Part shown: positions 26,401-35,156 of the stretch, one piece after another
Layout of the letters: each line of letters starts with the position of its first letter
Numbering within the stretch: the stretch's first letter is position 1
Source of the DNA: Halomonas socia
GTDB taxonomy: Bacteria > Pseudomonadota > Gammaproteobacteria > Pseudomonadales > Halomonadaceae
Direction of reading: 5' to 3'
Assembly: GCF_010977575.1 (NCBI RefSeq)
Contig: NZ_CP048812.1
Location: 2,356,001 to 2,420,000, forward strand
Length of the DNA stretch: 64,000 nt
Notes under the pieces: model-generated
Told to the model about the DNA's origin: nothing
The model's input: the letters and a program-made list of their open reading frames with translations, nothing else
Database searches by the model: none
Position numbers and translations under genes: made by a program

Positions 26401-27903
26401 ATGTTTGCTCATTTCGCCGAGGCGGCGACACTGTTCGCCAACGGCTACATCTTCCTGGCGATTGCCGCCGGTACGGTGCTCGGCCTGATCTTTGGCTCGC
26501 TGCCGGGGTTGACCGCCACCATGGGCATCGCCCTGCTGCTGCCGCTGACCTTCGGCATGGAGCCGGTCACTGGCATGGGCATGTTGCTCGGGGTCTACTG
26601 CGGCGCCATCTCCGGGGGCTCGATCCCCGCCGCCCTGCTCAATATCCCCGGCACCCCCTCGTCGGTGGCCACCACTTTGGACGCCTTCCCCATGGCGCGC
26701 AACGGCGAGCCGGGTCGTGCACTGGGGCTGTGTATCGTGGCCTCCATGATCGGCGGCATGATCAGCGTGCTGATCTTCGCCTTCATGTCGCCGCTGATCG
26801 CCGAGGCGGCGCTGCGCTTCAGTGCCATCGAGTATGCCACGCTGGGCCTGTTCGGCTTGACGATCATTGCCTCGGTGTCGGACAAGTCGCTGATCAAGGG
26901 CATCGTGGCGGGCCTGATCGGTGTGCTGATTTCGCTGATCGGCATCGATTCGCTGACCGGCGTGGTACGTCTTACCGCCGGTATTCCCGCCTTGGTGGGG
27001 GGCGTCGATTTCATGGCGGCGCTGATCGGGCTGTTCGCACTGTCGCAGATCATCACCGACACCACCACGTCGCGCTCCGATCAGGCGAGCGAGGGGCGGG
27101 TGCGTGTCAACAACGCCTATCCACGCTTTCGCGAGACCTTCCAGCGCTGGAAGGTCTGGTCGAGCAGTTCGCTGATCGGCTCGCTGGTTGGGGCGATTCC
27201 CGGTGCCGGTGGCAGCATCGCCTCCTTCCTGGCCTACGACCAGGCCAAGCGTATCTCGCGCACGCCGGAGAAGTTCGGCAAGGGGCATGATGAAGGCATT
27301 ATCGCCTGCGAATCGGCCAACAATGGCATGACCGGTGGCGCGCTGATTCCGATGATGACGCTGGGGATCCCCGGGGACGCCTCGGCGGCGATCCTGATGG
27401 GCGGGCTGCTGATCCATGGGCTGCAGCCGGGGCCGATGCTGTTCGATGAACAGGCCAATATCGCCTATGGCATCATCATCGCCTTCCTGGTCGCCAACGT
27501 CTTCATGTTCAGCTTCCAGTCGGTGGGCATCAAGCTGTTCGTCAGGGTGCTACAGATACCGCGCACCTACCTGCTGCCTTTCATCATGGTGATGTGTATC
27601 CTCGGCGCCTACGGCATCACCGGCAGCCTGACCTCGGCCTGGGTGCTGCTGATCTTCGGCATCTTCGGCTACTTCCTCAACCGCCACGGCTTCAGCGCCG
27701 CTCCGGTGGTGCTGGGGATGATCCTGGGCTACATGGTCGAGTCCAACTTCCGGCGCGGCATGACCATGCACGACGGCGACTGGAGCGTCTTCTTCACCCG
27801 TCCGATCAGCCTGGCGTTCATTCTGCTGTCGGTGCTGGCCATTGCGCTACCGTTGTATCGCAATTACCGCAGTCGAAGCGCACGCAAGTATGCCAACTCT
27901 TAA
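26401..27903 (+). CDS. tctA: TctA large membrane subunit of the tripartite tricarboxylate transporter
   Basis: The 500-residue protein has about 11-12 helices with the conserved GSLPGLTATMGIALLLPLTF, GAISGGSIPAALLNIPGTP and, in the second half, GAIPGAGGSIASFLAYDQAK and IPMMTLGIPGDASAAILMGG. It forms the channel for proton- or sodium-driven uptake with TctB and TctC. It is the last gene of the cluster; the DNA right after it holds a fragment of an unrelated permease gene, which marks a rearrangement edge. Confidence 0.92.
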   Translation: MFAHFAEAATLFANGYIFLAIAAGTVLGLIFGSLPGLTATMGIALLLPLTFGMEPVTGMGMLLGVYCGAISGGSIPAALLNIPGTPSSVATTLDAFPMARNGEPGRALGLCIVASMIGGMISVLIFAFMSPLIAEAALRFSAIEYATLGLFGLTIIASVSDKSLIKGIVAGLIGVLISLIGIDSLTGVVRLTAGIPALVGGVDFMAALIGLFALSQIITDTTTSRSDQASEGRVRVNNAYPRFRETFQRWKVWSSSSLIGSLVGAIPGAGGSIASFLAYDQAKRISRTPEKFGKGHDEGIIACESANNGMTGGALIPMMTLGIPGDASAAILMGGLLIHGLQPGPMLFDEQANIAYGIIIAFLVANVFMFSFQSVGIKLFVRVLQIPRTYLLPFIMVMCILGAYGITGSLTSAWVLLIFGIFGYFLNRHGFSAAPVVLGMILGYMVESNFRRGMTMHDGDWSVFFTRPISLAFILLSVLAIALPLYRNYRSRSARKYANS

Positions 27904-27977
27904 TTGGATGCTGGCTGCTTTCCCGGCTCAGCCCTCTGATAAAGGCCGCACACATTTTGTGACTGACGGCCGTCGTG

Positions 27978-28031
27978 CTGCTCTTCCAGCGCCAGCTCGT
28001 GCAGTCGTTCCTCAGGGCGGGGATTCGCTGA
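27978..28031 (+). pseudogene. Remnant: last 18 codons of an ugpE-like permease gene
   Basis: These 54 bases encode LLFQRQLVQSFLRAGIR and a stop, matching the end of ugpE at 10612-10665 at 49 of 54 bases. No upstream part of the gene remains: tctA ends at 27903 and the 74 bases between hold nothing recognisable. The fragment is a scar of a deletion or insertion event that removed the rest of a second ugp-type permease gene. Confidence 0.8.
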
Positions 28032-28084
28032 TAGGGGGTGATTGACTACCCTTGGGGTGAATGCATGACCCAAGGAGAGATGTC

Positions 28085-28852
28085 ATGGCTCATGGACAGA
28101 CGGCAGGACAGGGCAAGCAGGCCCAGCTCTACCGCATGGTCATGGAAGAGCATTTGTGCCCCTTCGGCCTCAAGAGTAAGGACCTGCTGGAACGTAATGG
28201 TTTCGAGGTGGAGGATCACCACCTGACCACGCGGGAGGAGACGGAAGATTTCAAGGAGAAGCATGGGGTGGATACCACACCCCAGGCCTTCATCGATGGC
28301 CAGCGTATCGGCGGCTATGAGGAGCTGCGCGAGTATTTCGGCCTGGATTCGCCGGGCGAGGATGAGACCAGCTACCAGCCGGTGATCGCCCTGTTTGCCA
28401 CGGCCTTGCTGATGGGGTTCGCCGTCAGTTGGACCGCGACCGGCACGCTGCTGAGCCCCAGGATGCCGGAGTACTTCGTGGCCATCGCCATGGCCCTGCT
28501 GGGGCTGCAGAAGCTCAAGGACGTGGAGAGCTTCAGCACCATGTTCCTCAATTACGATCTGCTGGCTCAGCGCCAGGTGCGCTATGGCTACGTCTACCCC
28601 TATGCCGAGACGCTGGCGGGCATCCTGATGCTGGCCGGTGCCCTGGTCTGGCTGGCCGCGCCGATGGCACTTTTCATCGGCACGGTGGGCGCCGTCTCGG
28701 TGTTCAAGGCGGTCTATCTCGACAGGCGCGAGCTCAAGTGCGCTTGCGTCGGCGGTGACAGCAAGGTGCCGCTGGGCTTCGTCTCACTGACTGAGAACCT
28801 GATCATGGTCGGCATGGGGCTGTGGATGCCGTTGCGGATGTACCTATTCTAA
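28085..28852 (+). CDS. Glutaredoxin-MauE (DoxX-like) membrane fusion protein
   Basis: Residues about 1-85 form a glutaredoxin fold with a single-cysteine active site CPFG and the cis-proline loop DTTPQAFIDGQRIGGYEEL. Residues about 100-255 form four helices of the MauE/DoxX redox type, with a CAC cysteine pair in LKCACVGGDSKVPLGFVSLTE. This layout suggests membrane thiol-disulfide transfer, the soluble domain facing the cytosol. AAGGAGAG precedes the ATG at 28085. Client proteins are unknown. It stands alone, just after the ugpE remnant. Confidence 0.8.
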   Translation: MAHGQTAGQGKQAQLYRMVMEEHLCPFGLKSKDLLERNGFEVEDHHLTTREETEDFKEKHGVDTTPQAFIDGQRIGGYEELREYFGLDSPGEDETSYQPVIALFATALLMGFAVSWTATGTLLSPRMPEYFVAIAMALLGLQKLKDVESFSTMFLNYDLLAQRQVRYGYVYPYAETLAGILMLAGALVWLAAPMALFIGTVGAVSVFKAVYLDRRELKCACVGGDSKVPLGFVSLTENLIMVGMGLWMPLRMYLF

Positions 28853-28877
28853 TGTTGCGGTGACAACGGATCATGAC

Positions 28878-28893
28878 CAGTGGCATGCCACTG
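28878..28893. other. Perfect 16-bp palindrome in a convergent gap
   Basis: CAGTGGCATGCCACTG lies between the 3' ends of the glutaredoxin-MauE and chaC genes. It has no T-tract on either strand. It could form part of a terminator or a protein site; I cannot tell which. Confidence 0.45.
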
Positions 28894-28901
28894 CACCAGC
28901 A

Positions 28902-29468
28902 CTACGCTCGAAGTGTCCTTACTTGCCGAGCCAGTGCGAACACGTGTTCATCTTCGGCGCCCAGGTCCTCCAGTGCAGTGGCGAGGTTGAGCAGGTAGTC
29001 GCGGTTGGCGCCGCTGGGGCCGTGGGCGGCGGCGATCTGGCGGGCCATGGCGTCGAGCGGAGCGTCGCCGAGAAAGGCGGCGTTGTCTTCGGTGGCGAGG
29101 TAGAGCAGGCCTTCGGCGTGGCTGCCATCGGCGAAGTGCATCAGGGTAGTCTCGCGCAGGTAACCGTTCTTCTCGCGGATATCCAGGCCGTGCAGAACGT
29201 CCCCAGCGATGCGATAGGCCATGCCATGGCAGAGCGCACCGGGCTGGCGGATCAGCGTGGCCACCCGGCCTGGCGCCTTAGGCGTGCCGCGGTGGTCATG
29301 GGAACCCTGCCAGAAGCGTCGCGCCCAGCCCTCGATATGTGCGGGACGGCGTTCGAGGTAGGCAAATTCAGCCTTCCAGATCAGCGAGCCGTAGCCGAAC
29401 AGCCACAGCTCGGCGGCGTCGTCGACGGGCATGCGCTGGCGGTTGATCAGGGTGGTGTCGAGGCTCAT
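28902..29468 (-). CDS. chaC: Gamma-glutamylcyclotransferase, ChaC family
   Basis: The 188-residue enzyme starts MSLDTTLINRQRMP and contains the substrate loop WLFGYGSLIWK, then RRFWQGSHDHRGTPKAPGRV and the catalytic Glu region of LRETTLMHFADG. ChaC proteins cleave glutathione to 5-oxoproline and Cys-Gly. The ATG at 29468 overlaps the upstream exporter stop by four bases (29465-29468), so the pair is translationally coupled. Confidence 0.88.
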   Translation of the reverse strand: MSLDTTLINRQRMPVDDAAELWLFGYGSLIWKAEFAYLERRPAHIEGWARRFWQGSHDHRGTPKAPGRVATLIRQPGALCHGMAYRIAGDVLHGLDIREKNGYLRETTLMHFADGSHAEGLLYLATEDNAAFLGDAPLDAMARQIAAAHGPSGANRDYLLNLATALEDLGAEDEHVFALARQVRTLRA

Positions 29469-30376
29469 GGCTGGCTCGGATGTTTGCGCTGGGAGCCGCG
29501 CAGCAGCGGCTGGGTGAGGGTCTGGGCCATGATCACGCCGATCAGGGTCAGGCCGCCGCCGAGCAGGTGCCAACTGGCCAGGCGCTCACCGAGGAACAGC
29601 ATGGCGATGATGGCGCTGAACAGCGGCATCAGGTTGAGGAAGATGCTGGCCTTGCTGGCGCCGATCTGGCGCACCGCACGCATCCACAGGAAGGTGGTGA
29701 CGATCGAGGCGGGGATGCCGGCATAGGCGATCAGCCAGACGTTGCCGCCATCCACCGGGGTCATCGGCCCGAGCAGGTAGCCGGGCAGCAGCAGCAGGGT
29801 GGCGAAGACCGCTTGCACGTAGAGCATCACCCAGGGTGGCAGGTCCATCGGCCAGCGCTTGAGCATCACGCCGTAGGTGGCGTAGCAGCTGGCGGCCACC
29901 ACCATCAGTGCATCGCCCGGCGAGACGTCGAGGGCCAGCAGCGACAATGGATCGCCGCGGCCGAGCAACACCGCGACCCCGCACAGCGCCACCAGGCCAC
30001 CGGCCACGCCGCCGAGGCTCGGCGGCTCGCGCAGAATCAGCGCGCTGAGTAGGACCGTGAGCAGCGGTACGGTGGCGGCGAGAATGCCCATGTTGGTGGC
30101 CGAGGTGGTTTCGGCGGCGACGTAGGCCAGCCCCTGCCACATCGCCATGCCCAGCAGGCCGAGGAAGGCCAGCTTGGGCCATTCGCGCATGAGCGCCTGG
30201 CGGTGGCGCCACACCGCCGGCAGCACAAAGGGCGTCAACACCGCCAGCGCCAGCACCCAGCGCAGAAAGGCGATGCTGCTCGGCGCAATGGCACCCACGG
30301 TGAGCTGGTTGATGGTCATGTTGCCCGACCAGATCAGCACGGCACCCAGCGGGGCGAGGAAATAGAGCAGCGGCAT
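29465..30376 (-). CDS. EamA/DMT-family transporter
   Basis: The 303-residue protein has ten predicted helices in two EamA repeats: first repeat with LIWSGNMTINQLTVGAIAP and AYVAAETTSATNMGILAATV, second with YATYGVMLKRWP and SIFLNLMPLFSAIIAMLFLGE. This is the common drug/metabolite exporter fold. It is coupled to chaC, so an export substrate linked to thiols or amino acids is conceivable but unproven. Confidence 0.87.
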   Translation of the reverse strand: MPLLYFLAPLGAVLIWSGNMTINQLTVGAIAPSSIAFLRWVLALAVLTPFVLPAVWRHRQALMREWPKLAFLGLLGMAMWQGLAYVAAETTSATNMGILAATVPLLTVLLSALILREPPSLGGVAGGLVALCGVAVLLGRGDPLSLLALDVSPGDALMVVAASCYATYGVMLKRWPMDLPPWVMLYVQAVFATLLLLPGYLLGPMTPVDGGNVWLIAYAGIPASIVTTFLWMRAVRQIGASKASIFLNLMPLFSAIIAMLFLGERLASWHLLGGGLTLIGVIMAQTLTQPLLRGSQRKHPSQP

Positions 30377-30396
30377 GGCGACCTCTTGGACAGAGC

Positions 30397-30421
30397 AGAG
30401 CCCCGCTATGAACGGGGCTCT
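30397..30421. terminator. GC-rich hairpin between the zinc-finger and EamA genes
   Basis: AGAGCCCCG (30397-30405) pairs perfectly with CGGGGCTCT (30413-30421) around a 7-base loop. On the minus strand it follows the DksA-like gene and precedes eamA. No T-tract follows, so termination would be partial at best. Confidence 0.4.
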
Positions 30422-30511
30422 GGAGGGGTGTCATCATATCGTGCTGAGAGGTGGCTGCAAGCCATGGCAGGGCCGGTGATAGCCACTGCGTAACGGCTAC
30501 CGTTGCCGGCG

Positions 30512-30778
30512 TCAGCGCAGCTGGCTGTCCTTGCTGCCGCGACGGTTGTAGCCACTATAGGACGTCTGCTGCTTGTCGCGTTCGCTTTGGCAGGCGATGC
30601 ACAGGCGCACGCCCTTGATCGCCTCGCGGCGCGCCTGGGGAATCTCGTCGCCGCACTCCTCGCAGTGGCGCAGGCTCTCGCCGCTGGGAAGCTGGCTGCG
30701 TACCCGCTGCAGCGCATCTTCCAGCGTACTTTCGATCTGCTCCTGCTCGGCACCATCGCGTGACCAGCCGCCTGCCAT
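30512..30778 (-). CDS. DksA/TraR-type C4 zinc-finger protein
   Basis: The 88-residue protein carries the C4 zinc site CEECGDEIPQARREAI and CIACQSERD, as in the short DksA relatives such as YbiI. It lacks the long coiled coil with the catalytic tip that DksA uses in RNA polymerase, so a full DksA role is unlikely. Function is not established for this subgroup. Confidence 0.85.
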   Translation of the reverse strand: MAGGWSRDGAEQEQIESTLEDALQRVRSQLPSGESLRHCEECGDEIPQARREAIKGVRLCIACQSERDKQQTSYSGYNRRGSKDSQLR

Positions 30779-30816
30779 GGATCGCCTCCTTCCGTGCCCG
30801 TCGGCTTAACTAGCCC

Positions 30817-32466
30817 TCAAGAGGGTTTTTGGCGCAGTTGGCGCAGCTCGCCATTCAGCGCCTTGATAATGGTATAGCACATCAGCAGCATCACCACGGA
30901 GAACGGAATCGCCGTCGCCGTCACGCCGGCCTGCAGTGCCGAGAGCCCGCCGCCGATCAGCAGCACGATGGCGATGAAGCCTTCCACCGTGGCCCAGAAC
31001 ATACGCTGGGGACGCGGCGCATCGATCTTGCCGCCGGCGGTGATGGTATCGATCACCAGCGAGCCGGAGTCCGACGAGGTGATGAAGAAGATCAGCGCCA
31101 GCACGATGGCCAGGGTCGACATCAGGCCGGTCAGCGGCAGCTCGTTGAGCATGCCGAACAGCGACAGCTCGGGGCTGTAGGTGTCGATCACGTAGTCCTT
31201 GACCAGACTGGTGTCGGGGCTGGCGTAGAGCTGATCCAGCGCGGTCGCGCCGAATACCCCCATCCAGACGAAGATGAACAGGCTGGGAATCAGCAACACG
31301 CAGATTACGAATTCACGAATCGTGCGTCCCCGCGAGACCCGGGCGATGAACATGCCGACGAACGGTGCCCAACTGATCCACCAGGCCCAGTAGAAGATGG
31401 TCCAGGCCTGGCGGTAGGCGTCGTCGTCACGGCCGAAAGGAGCCGATAGCGGGGCGAGCTCCCTTACATAGGTGGTGAGGCCGGTAAAGAAGCCGCTCAG
31501 GGCGACCAGCGTGGGGCCGGCAAACAGCACGAAGAAGAAGAACAGCACCGCCAGCACCATGTTGATTTCGGAAAGCTTCTTGACGCCGCCCTCGAGCCCG
31601 CGCCACACCGACACCAGCGCTGCGGCGGTCACCAGCAGGATGATGATGACCTGGGTGGTGGTCGTGACCTCGAGGCCAAACACGAAATTCATCCCGGCAT
31701 TGGCCTGCTGGGCGCCGAGCCCCAGCGACGTCGCCAACCCGAACAGGGTGGAAAACACCGCCAGGATATCGATGGCGTGGCCCCACCAGCCCCACACGCG
31801 GTCGCCGAGGATGGGAAAGAAGGCCGAGCGAATCGAGAACGGCAGGCCCTTGTTGTAGGTGAAGATGGCCAGCGCCAGCGCCATCACCACGTAGACGGCC
31901 CAGCCGTGGATGCCCCAGTGCAGGTAGGTGCCGGCAAGGCCCATGGCGGTGGCGCCGGGAATCGCCTCCGGGTCGAGCGCGCCGCCGTCGCCAAACGGCG
32001 AGGGAATGCCCAGCGGCAAGGAGACGTTGGCATGATAGACCGGCTCCAGCACCCCGAAGAACAGCAGCCCGATACCGATACCGGCGGCGAACAGCATCGA
32101 GAACCACGACAGGTAGTTATAGTCCGGCCGCGCATCCGGCCCGCCGAGCCGGATCGACCCATAGGGCAGCACCACCAGCGCCACGCAGAACAGGATGAAG
32201 AAATCCACCACCAGCATGAAATACCAGTCCAGGGTACCGGTGGAGAAACCGACGATGGACTGGAAGATGCCGCCGGCTCGTTCGGGGAACATCAGGGTGA
32301 GGAGGATGAAGACGACCGAGGCGAGTGCCGATACGGCGAAGACGCGGTTGTGGATATCGAAACCGATGGGGCCGAGGCTCCCTTCGACATTGTCTTGACC
32401 AACGACATAGTCGGTTTGCATGTCGTTGGCCCCGGGAGGTGACGAGGGGTCGCTCGTTGAGCTCAT
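30817..32466 (-). CDS. BCCT-family betaine/choline/carnitine transporter
   Basis: The 549-residue carrier has about 12 helices with the family landmarks WFSMLFAAGIGIGLLFFGVLEP, LHWGIHGWAVYVVMALALAI, FFPILGDRVWGWWGHAID and WTIFYWAWWISWAPFVGMFIARVSRGRT. AGGAG stands nine bases before the start. It follows the choline sulfatase gene on the same strand after 116 bp, so import of choline-O-sulfate, choline or betaine for osmoprotection is the best reading. Confidence 0.9.
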   Translation of the reverse strand: MSSTSDPSSPPGANDMQTDYVVGQDNVEGSLGPIGFDIHNRVFAVSALASVVFILLTLMFPERAGGIFQSIVGFSTGTLDWYFMLVVDFFILFCVALVVLPYGSIRLGGPDARPDYNYLSWFSMLFAAGIGIGLLFFGVLEPVYHANVSLPLGIPSPFGDGGALDPEAIPGATAMGLAGTYLHWGIHGWAVYVVMALALAIFTYNKGLPFSIRSAFFPILGDRVWGWWGHAIDILAVFSTLFGLATSLGLGAQQANAGMNFVFGLEVTTTTQVIIILLVTAAALVSVWRGLEGGVKKLSEINMVLAVLFFFFVLFAGPTLVALSGFFTGLTTYVRELAPLSAPFGRDDDAYRQAWTIFYWAWWISWAPFVGMFIARVSRGRTIREFVICVLLIPSLFIFVWMGVFGATALDQLYASPDTSLVKDYVIDTYSPELSLFGMLNELPLTGLMSTLAIVLALIFFITSSDSGSLVIDTITAGGKIDAPRPQRMFWATVEGFIAIVLLIGGGLSALQAGVTATAIPFSVVMLLMCYTIIKALNGELRQLRQKPS

Positions 32467-32582
32467 GAGAGTGTTCTCCTTTGATTGTTAGGTTATGGAG
32501 TCGTGAGGGGGTGTCTCATAAGTGTACAGCCTTGGCTCTGTGCGAAAATGTCAGGGTGTTAGCCTAGCTCGCTGCGGGTGCG

Positions 32583-34109
32583 TCAGGTGTCGCCAACCAC
32601 CGGGAAGCGCGCGCGGCGCTCGAGGTCGTCGAGGTCGATGGTATTGCGCATGTACTGCTGGCTGGCATCGAAATGCGGCTGGTGGTCCCAGGGGGTGACC
32701 CTGCCCTGCTTTAGCGCCCGGGATACCAGCTTGCGACGCCGCTGGCTGGCGATCACTTCGTCATGCAGGCGGGCATAGTCCCAGCGGCTGTCGATTTCGT
32801 TGCGGAATTGCTTACAGCGATCGAGGTGCTCCGGCGACTCGGCCAAGTTGGTCAGCTCCAGCGGGTCGACCTCGAGGTCGAATAGCTGGTCGGGGTCGGG
32901 GGCGCTGTGCACGAACTTGTAGCGGCCGCGGCGAATCATCAGCAGCGGGGCGATGGCGCCCTCGCCAAGATATTCACCGATCACTTCGTCATGGCCGCCC
33001 TGGCCGGTGAGGTACGGTAGCAGGCTGCGACCGTCCACCGGTACGGCGTACTCGGGGGCCAGGCCGTGGTTTGCCAGCTCGGCGAAGGTCGGCAGCAGGT
33101 CCATGGTCGAGACCGACTGGCTGACCCGGCCCGGCGCAAAGCGGCCGGGGGCGTGGACCAGCATCGGCACCCGCGCCGAGTCCTCGAACCAGCTCATCTT
33201 GTACCATAGGCCGCGCTCGCCGAGCATGTCGCCGTGGTCGCCGGAGAACACGATGATGGTGTCGTCGGCCAGGCCGGTCTCCTCCAGCGCCTTTAGCACC
33301 GCGCCGATCTGGTCGTCGACGTAGCTTAGCGCCCCGTAGTAGGCGTGGCGGGCATTGCGAATCTGCGCATCGCTGACGCCGCCTTCCTCCAGCTGGTAGA
33401 CGTGGCGCAGGCGCTGGGAGTGGGGATCCATCAGCGTGCGGCTGTAGGGGACACGGGGCATGTCGATGGCGTCATGCTGGTAGCGGTCCCAGTACTCTTG
33501 GGCAATGGTGTAGGGGTCGTGGGGGTGAGTCAGCGACACCGTCAGGCAGAACGGCCGCGTCTCGCCGTTGCGGGCATAGTCGTAGAGGAAGCGCTGGGCG
33601 CGAAAGGCCACTTCGTCGTCGAAGTCGATCTGGTTGGAGCGCACACAGGGCCCGGCTTGAGTGACCGAGGCCATGTTGTGATAGTAGCTGGGCCGTTCGT
33701 GGAAGTTCTCCCAGTCGACGAACCAGCCGAAGTCGGCGGGGTAGATGTCGGTGGTCAGGCGCTCCTCGAAGCCATGCAGCTGGTCGGGACCGCAGAAGTG
33801 CATCTTGCCGGTGAGTGCGGTGAAGTAGCCGGCGTCGCGCAGGTAGTGGGCGTAGGTGGGGATATCGGCGGCGAACTCGGCGGCGTTGTCGTAACCGCCG
33901 ATCCGTGACGGCAGTTGGCCGGCCATCAGCGTGAAGCGCGACGGTGCACACAGCGGGCTGTTGCAGTAGGCGGAGTCGAACACCACCCCCTCGGCAGCGA
34001 GTCGCGACAGATGCGGCGTCTTGACCAGCGAGTGGCCGTAGAACGGCAGCTTGCTGGCGGTCATCTGATCGGCCATCAGAAACAGGATGTGCGGTTGCTT
34101 GGCCGGCAT
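32583..34109 (-). CDS. betC: Choline-O-sulfatase
   Basis: The 508-residue enzyme hydrolyses choline-O-sulfate to choline and sulfate, feeding glycine betaine synthesis. The catalytic formylglycine site is the Cys in NSPLCAPSRFTLMAGQLPSR. Metal ligands are in ILFLMADQM and FSGDHGDMLGERG, and the C-terminus LERRARFPVV suits the choline-sulfatase subgroup. The start at 34109 (MPAKQPHIL) has GAGG upstream. It is divergent from a LysR gene of the kind that controls choline sulfate use. Confidence 0.92.
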   Translation of the reverse strand: MPAKQPHILFLMADQMTASKLPFYGHSLVKTPHLSRLAAEGVVFDSAYCNSPLCAPSRFTLMAGQLPSRIGGYDNAAEFAADIPTYAHYLRDAGYFTALTGKMHFCGPDQLHGFEERLTTDIYPADFGWFVDWENFHERPSYYHNMASVTQAGPCVRSNQIDFDDEVAFRAQRFLYDYARNGETRPFCLTVSLTHPHDPYTIAQEYWDRYQHDAIDMPRVPYSRTLMDPHSQRLRHVYQLEEGGVSDAQIRNARHAYYGALSYVDDQIGAVLKALEETGLADDTIIVFSGDHGDMLGERGLWYKMSWFEDSARVPMLVHAPGRFAPGRVSQSVSTMDLLPTFAELANHGLAPEYAVPVDGRSLLPYLTGQGGHDEVIGEYLGEGAIAPLLMIRRGRYKFVHSAPDPDQLFDLEVDPLELTNLAESPEHLDRCKQFRNEIDSRWDYARLHDEVIASQRRRKLVSRALKQGRVTPWDHQPHFDASQQYMRNTIDLDDLERRARFPVVGDT

Positions 34110-34221
34110 GGCGAATACCTCGCGTCGACAGTGGCGGGTGGGTAGGCTGCCATCTAGTCTCATGCCTTATGCGAAATCCTGTAAACTCGCTAAATATTAA
34201 TCCAAGTCATTAGGTGGGCTA

Positions 34222-35118
34222 ATGTCGTTGATCGGCAGGCGGGTGTCGCCCCACGGGCTGCGGGTGTTCGAGGCGGCGGCGCGGCATCTGAGCTTTACGG
34301 CCGCCGCTGGCGAGCTGCACTCGACCCAGTCGGCGGTAAGCCAGCAGGTACGAGCGCTGGAGGAGCAACTGGGCATGCCGTTGTTCGAGCGCATCTATCG
34401 TGGGGTGCGTCTTACCGAGGCCGGTCAGGCGCTGTTCGTCAGCGTGCAGGAGGGATTCGCTACCATCGAGCGTACCCTCGACCGTCTGCAGCGCCAGCAT
34501 CGCCATCCGCAGGTCAATATCCTCACCGACTTCTCGTTCGCCGCCTACTGGCTACTGCCGCGACTGCCGCAGTTCCGCCAGCGGCATCCGGATATCGACG
34601 TGCGCATCATGACCCATCAAGGCGGCCGCGACTGGCACGACCAGGAGGTCGACGTGGCGCTGCTGTTCTGCGATGCGCGCACCCTGAGCGGCGTGCCTAG
34701 GCTGTTCGATGAAACGGTGATGCCGGTATGCAGCCCGGCGTTTCTCGACCAGCACGGCCCAATCGATAGCCTGGCGAGGCTCAGCGAACTGCCGCTGATG
34801 GCGCTGTTGAGCGAGCCGGGCCAGCACTGGCTCGACTGGCCGGCATACTTCAAGGCCTTGGCCGATATGGCCTACGTGCAGCCGGCGGAGCTGACCTTCA
34901 ACAATTACACCTTGTTGATTCAGGCGGTGATCGCCGGCCAGGGCATTGGCCTGGGCTGGCGGGGGCTGATCGATGACCAACTCGCCAGTGGCGTCCTGGT
35001 AGGACTCGAGGGCATGACGCTGAGTACGGGGGGAGGCTATGGCCTGATCGACGGACGCGGCGGTGGCGGCAGCGCGAGACAGCTGTTTCGCGACTGGCTG
35101 CTGGAGAGGACGCGCTGA
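34222..35118 (+). CDS. LysR-family regulator of choline-sulfate use
   Basis: The 298-residue protein has a GcvA-like helix-turn-helix (LRVFEAAARHLSFTAAAGEL, STQSAVSQQVRALEEQLG) and effector domain with TDFSFAAYWLLPRLPQFRQRHP. It is divergent from betC across 112 A/T-rich bases, the layout seen for the choline-sulfate utilisation transcription factors. The ligand is inferred to be choline-O-sulfate or choline. Confidence 0.87.
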   Translation: MSLIGRRVSPHGLRVFEAAARHLSFTAAAGELHSTQSAVSQQVRALEEQLGMPLFERIYRGVRLTEAGQALFVSVQEGFATIERTLDRLQRQHRHPQVNILTDFSFAAYWLLPRLPQFRQRHPDIDVRIMTHQGGRDWHDQEVDVALLFCDARTLSGVPRLFDETVMPVCSPAFLDQHGPIDSLARLSELPLMALLSEPGQHWLDWPAYFKALADMAYVQPAELTFNNYTLLIQAVIAGQGIGLGWRGLIDDQLASGVLVGLEGMTLSTGGGYGLIDGRGGGGSARQLFRDWLLERTR

Positions 35119-35121
35119 AAG

Positions 35122-35150
35122 GCGCTGCCCGCCGCGAAGGCGGGCAGCGC
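35122..35150. terminator. Bidirectional terminator between the LysR gene and glcG
   Basis: GCGCTGCCCGCC (35122-35133) pairs with GGCGGGCAGCGC (35139-35150) around GCGAA. It lies in a 38-bp convergent gap; a short T-run follows only on the minus strand. Confidence 0.7.
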
Positions 35151-35156
35151 TGATAC

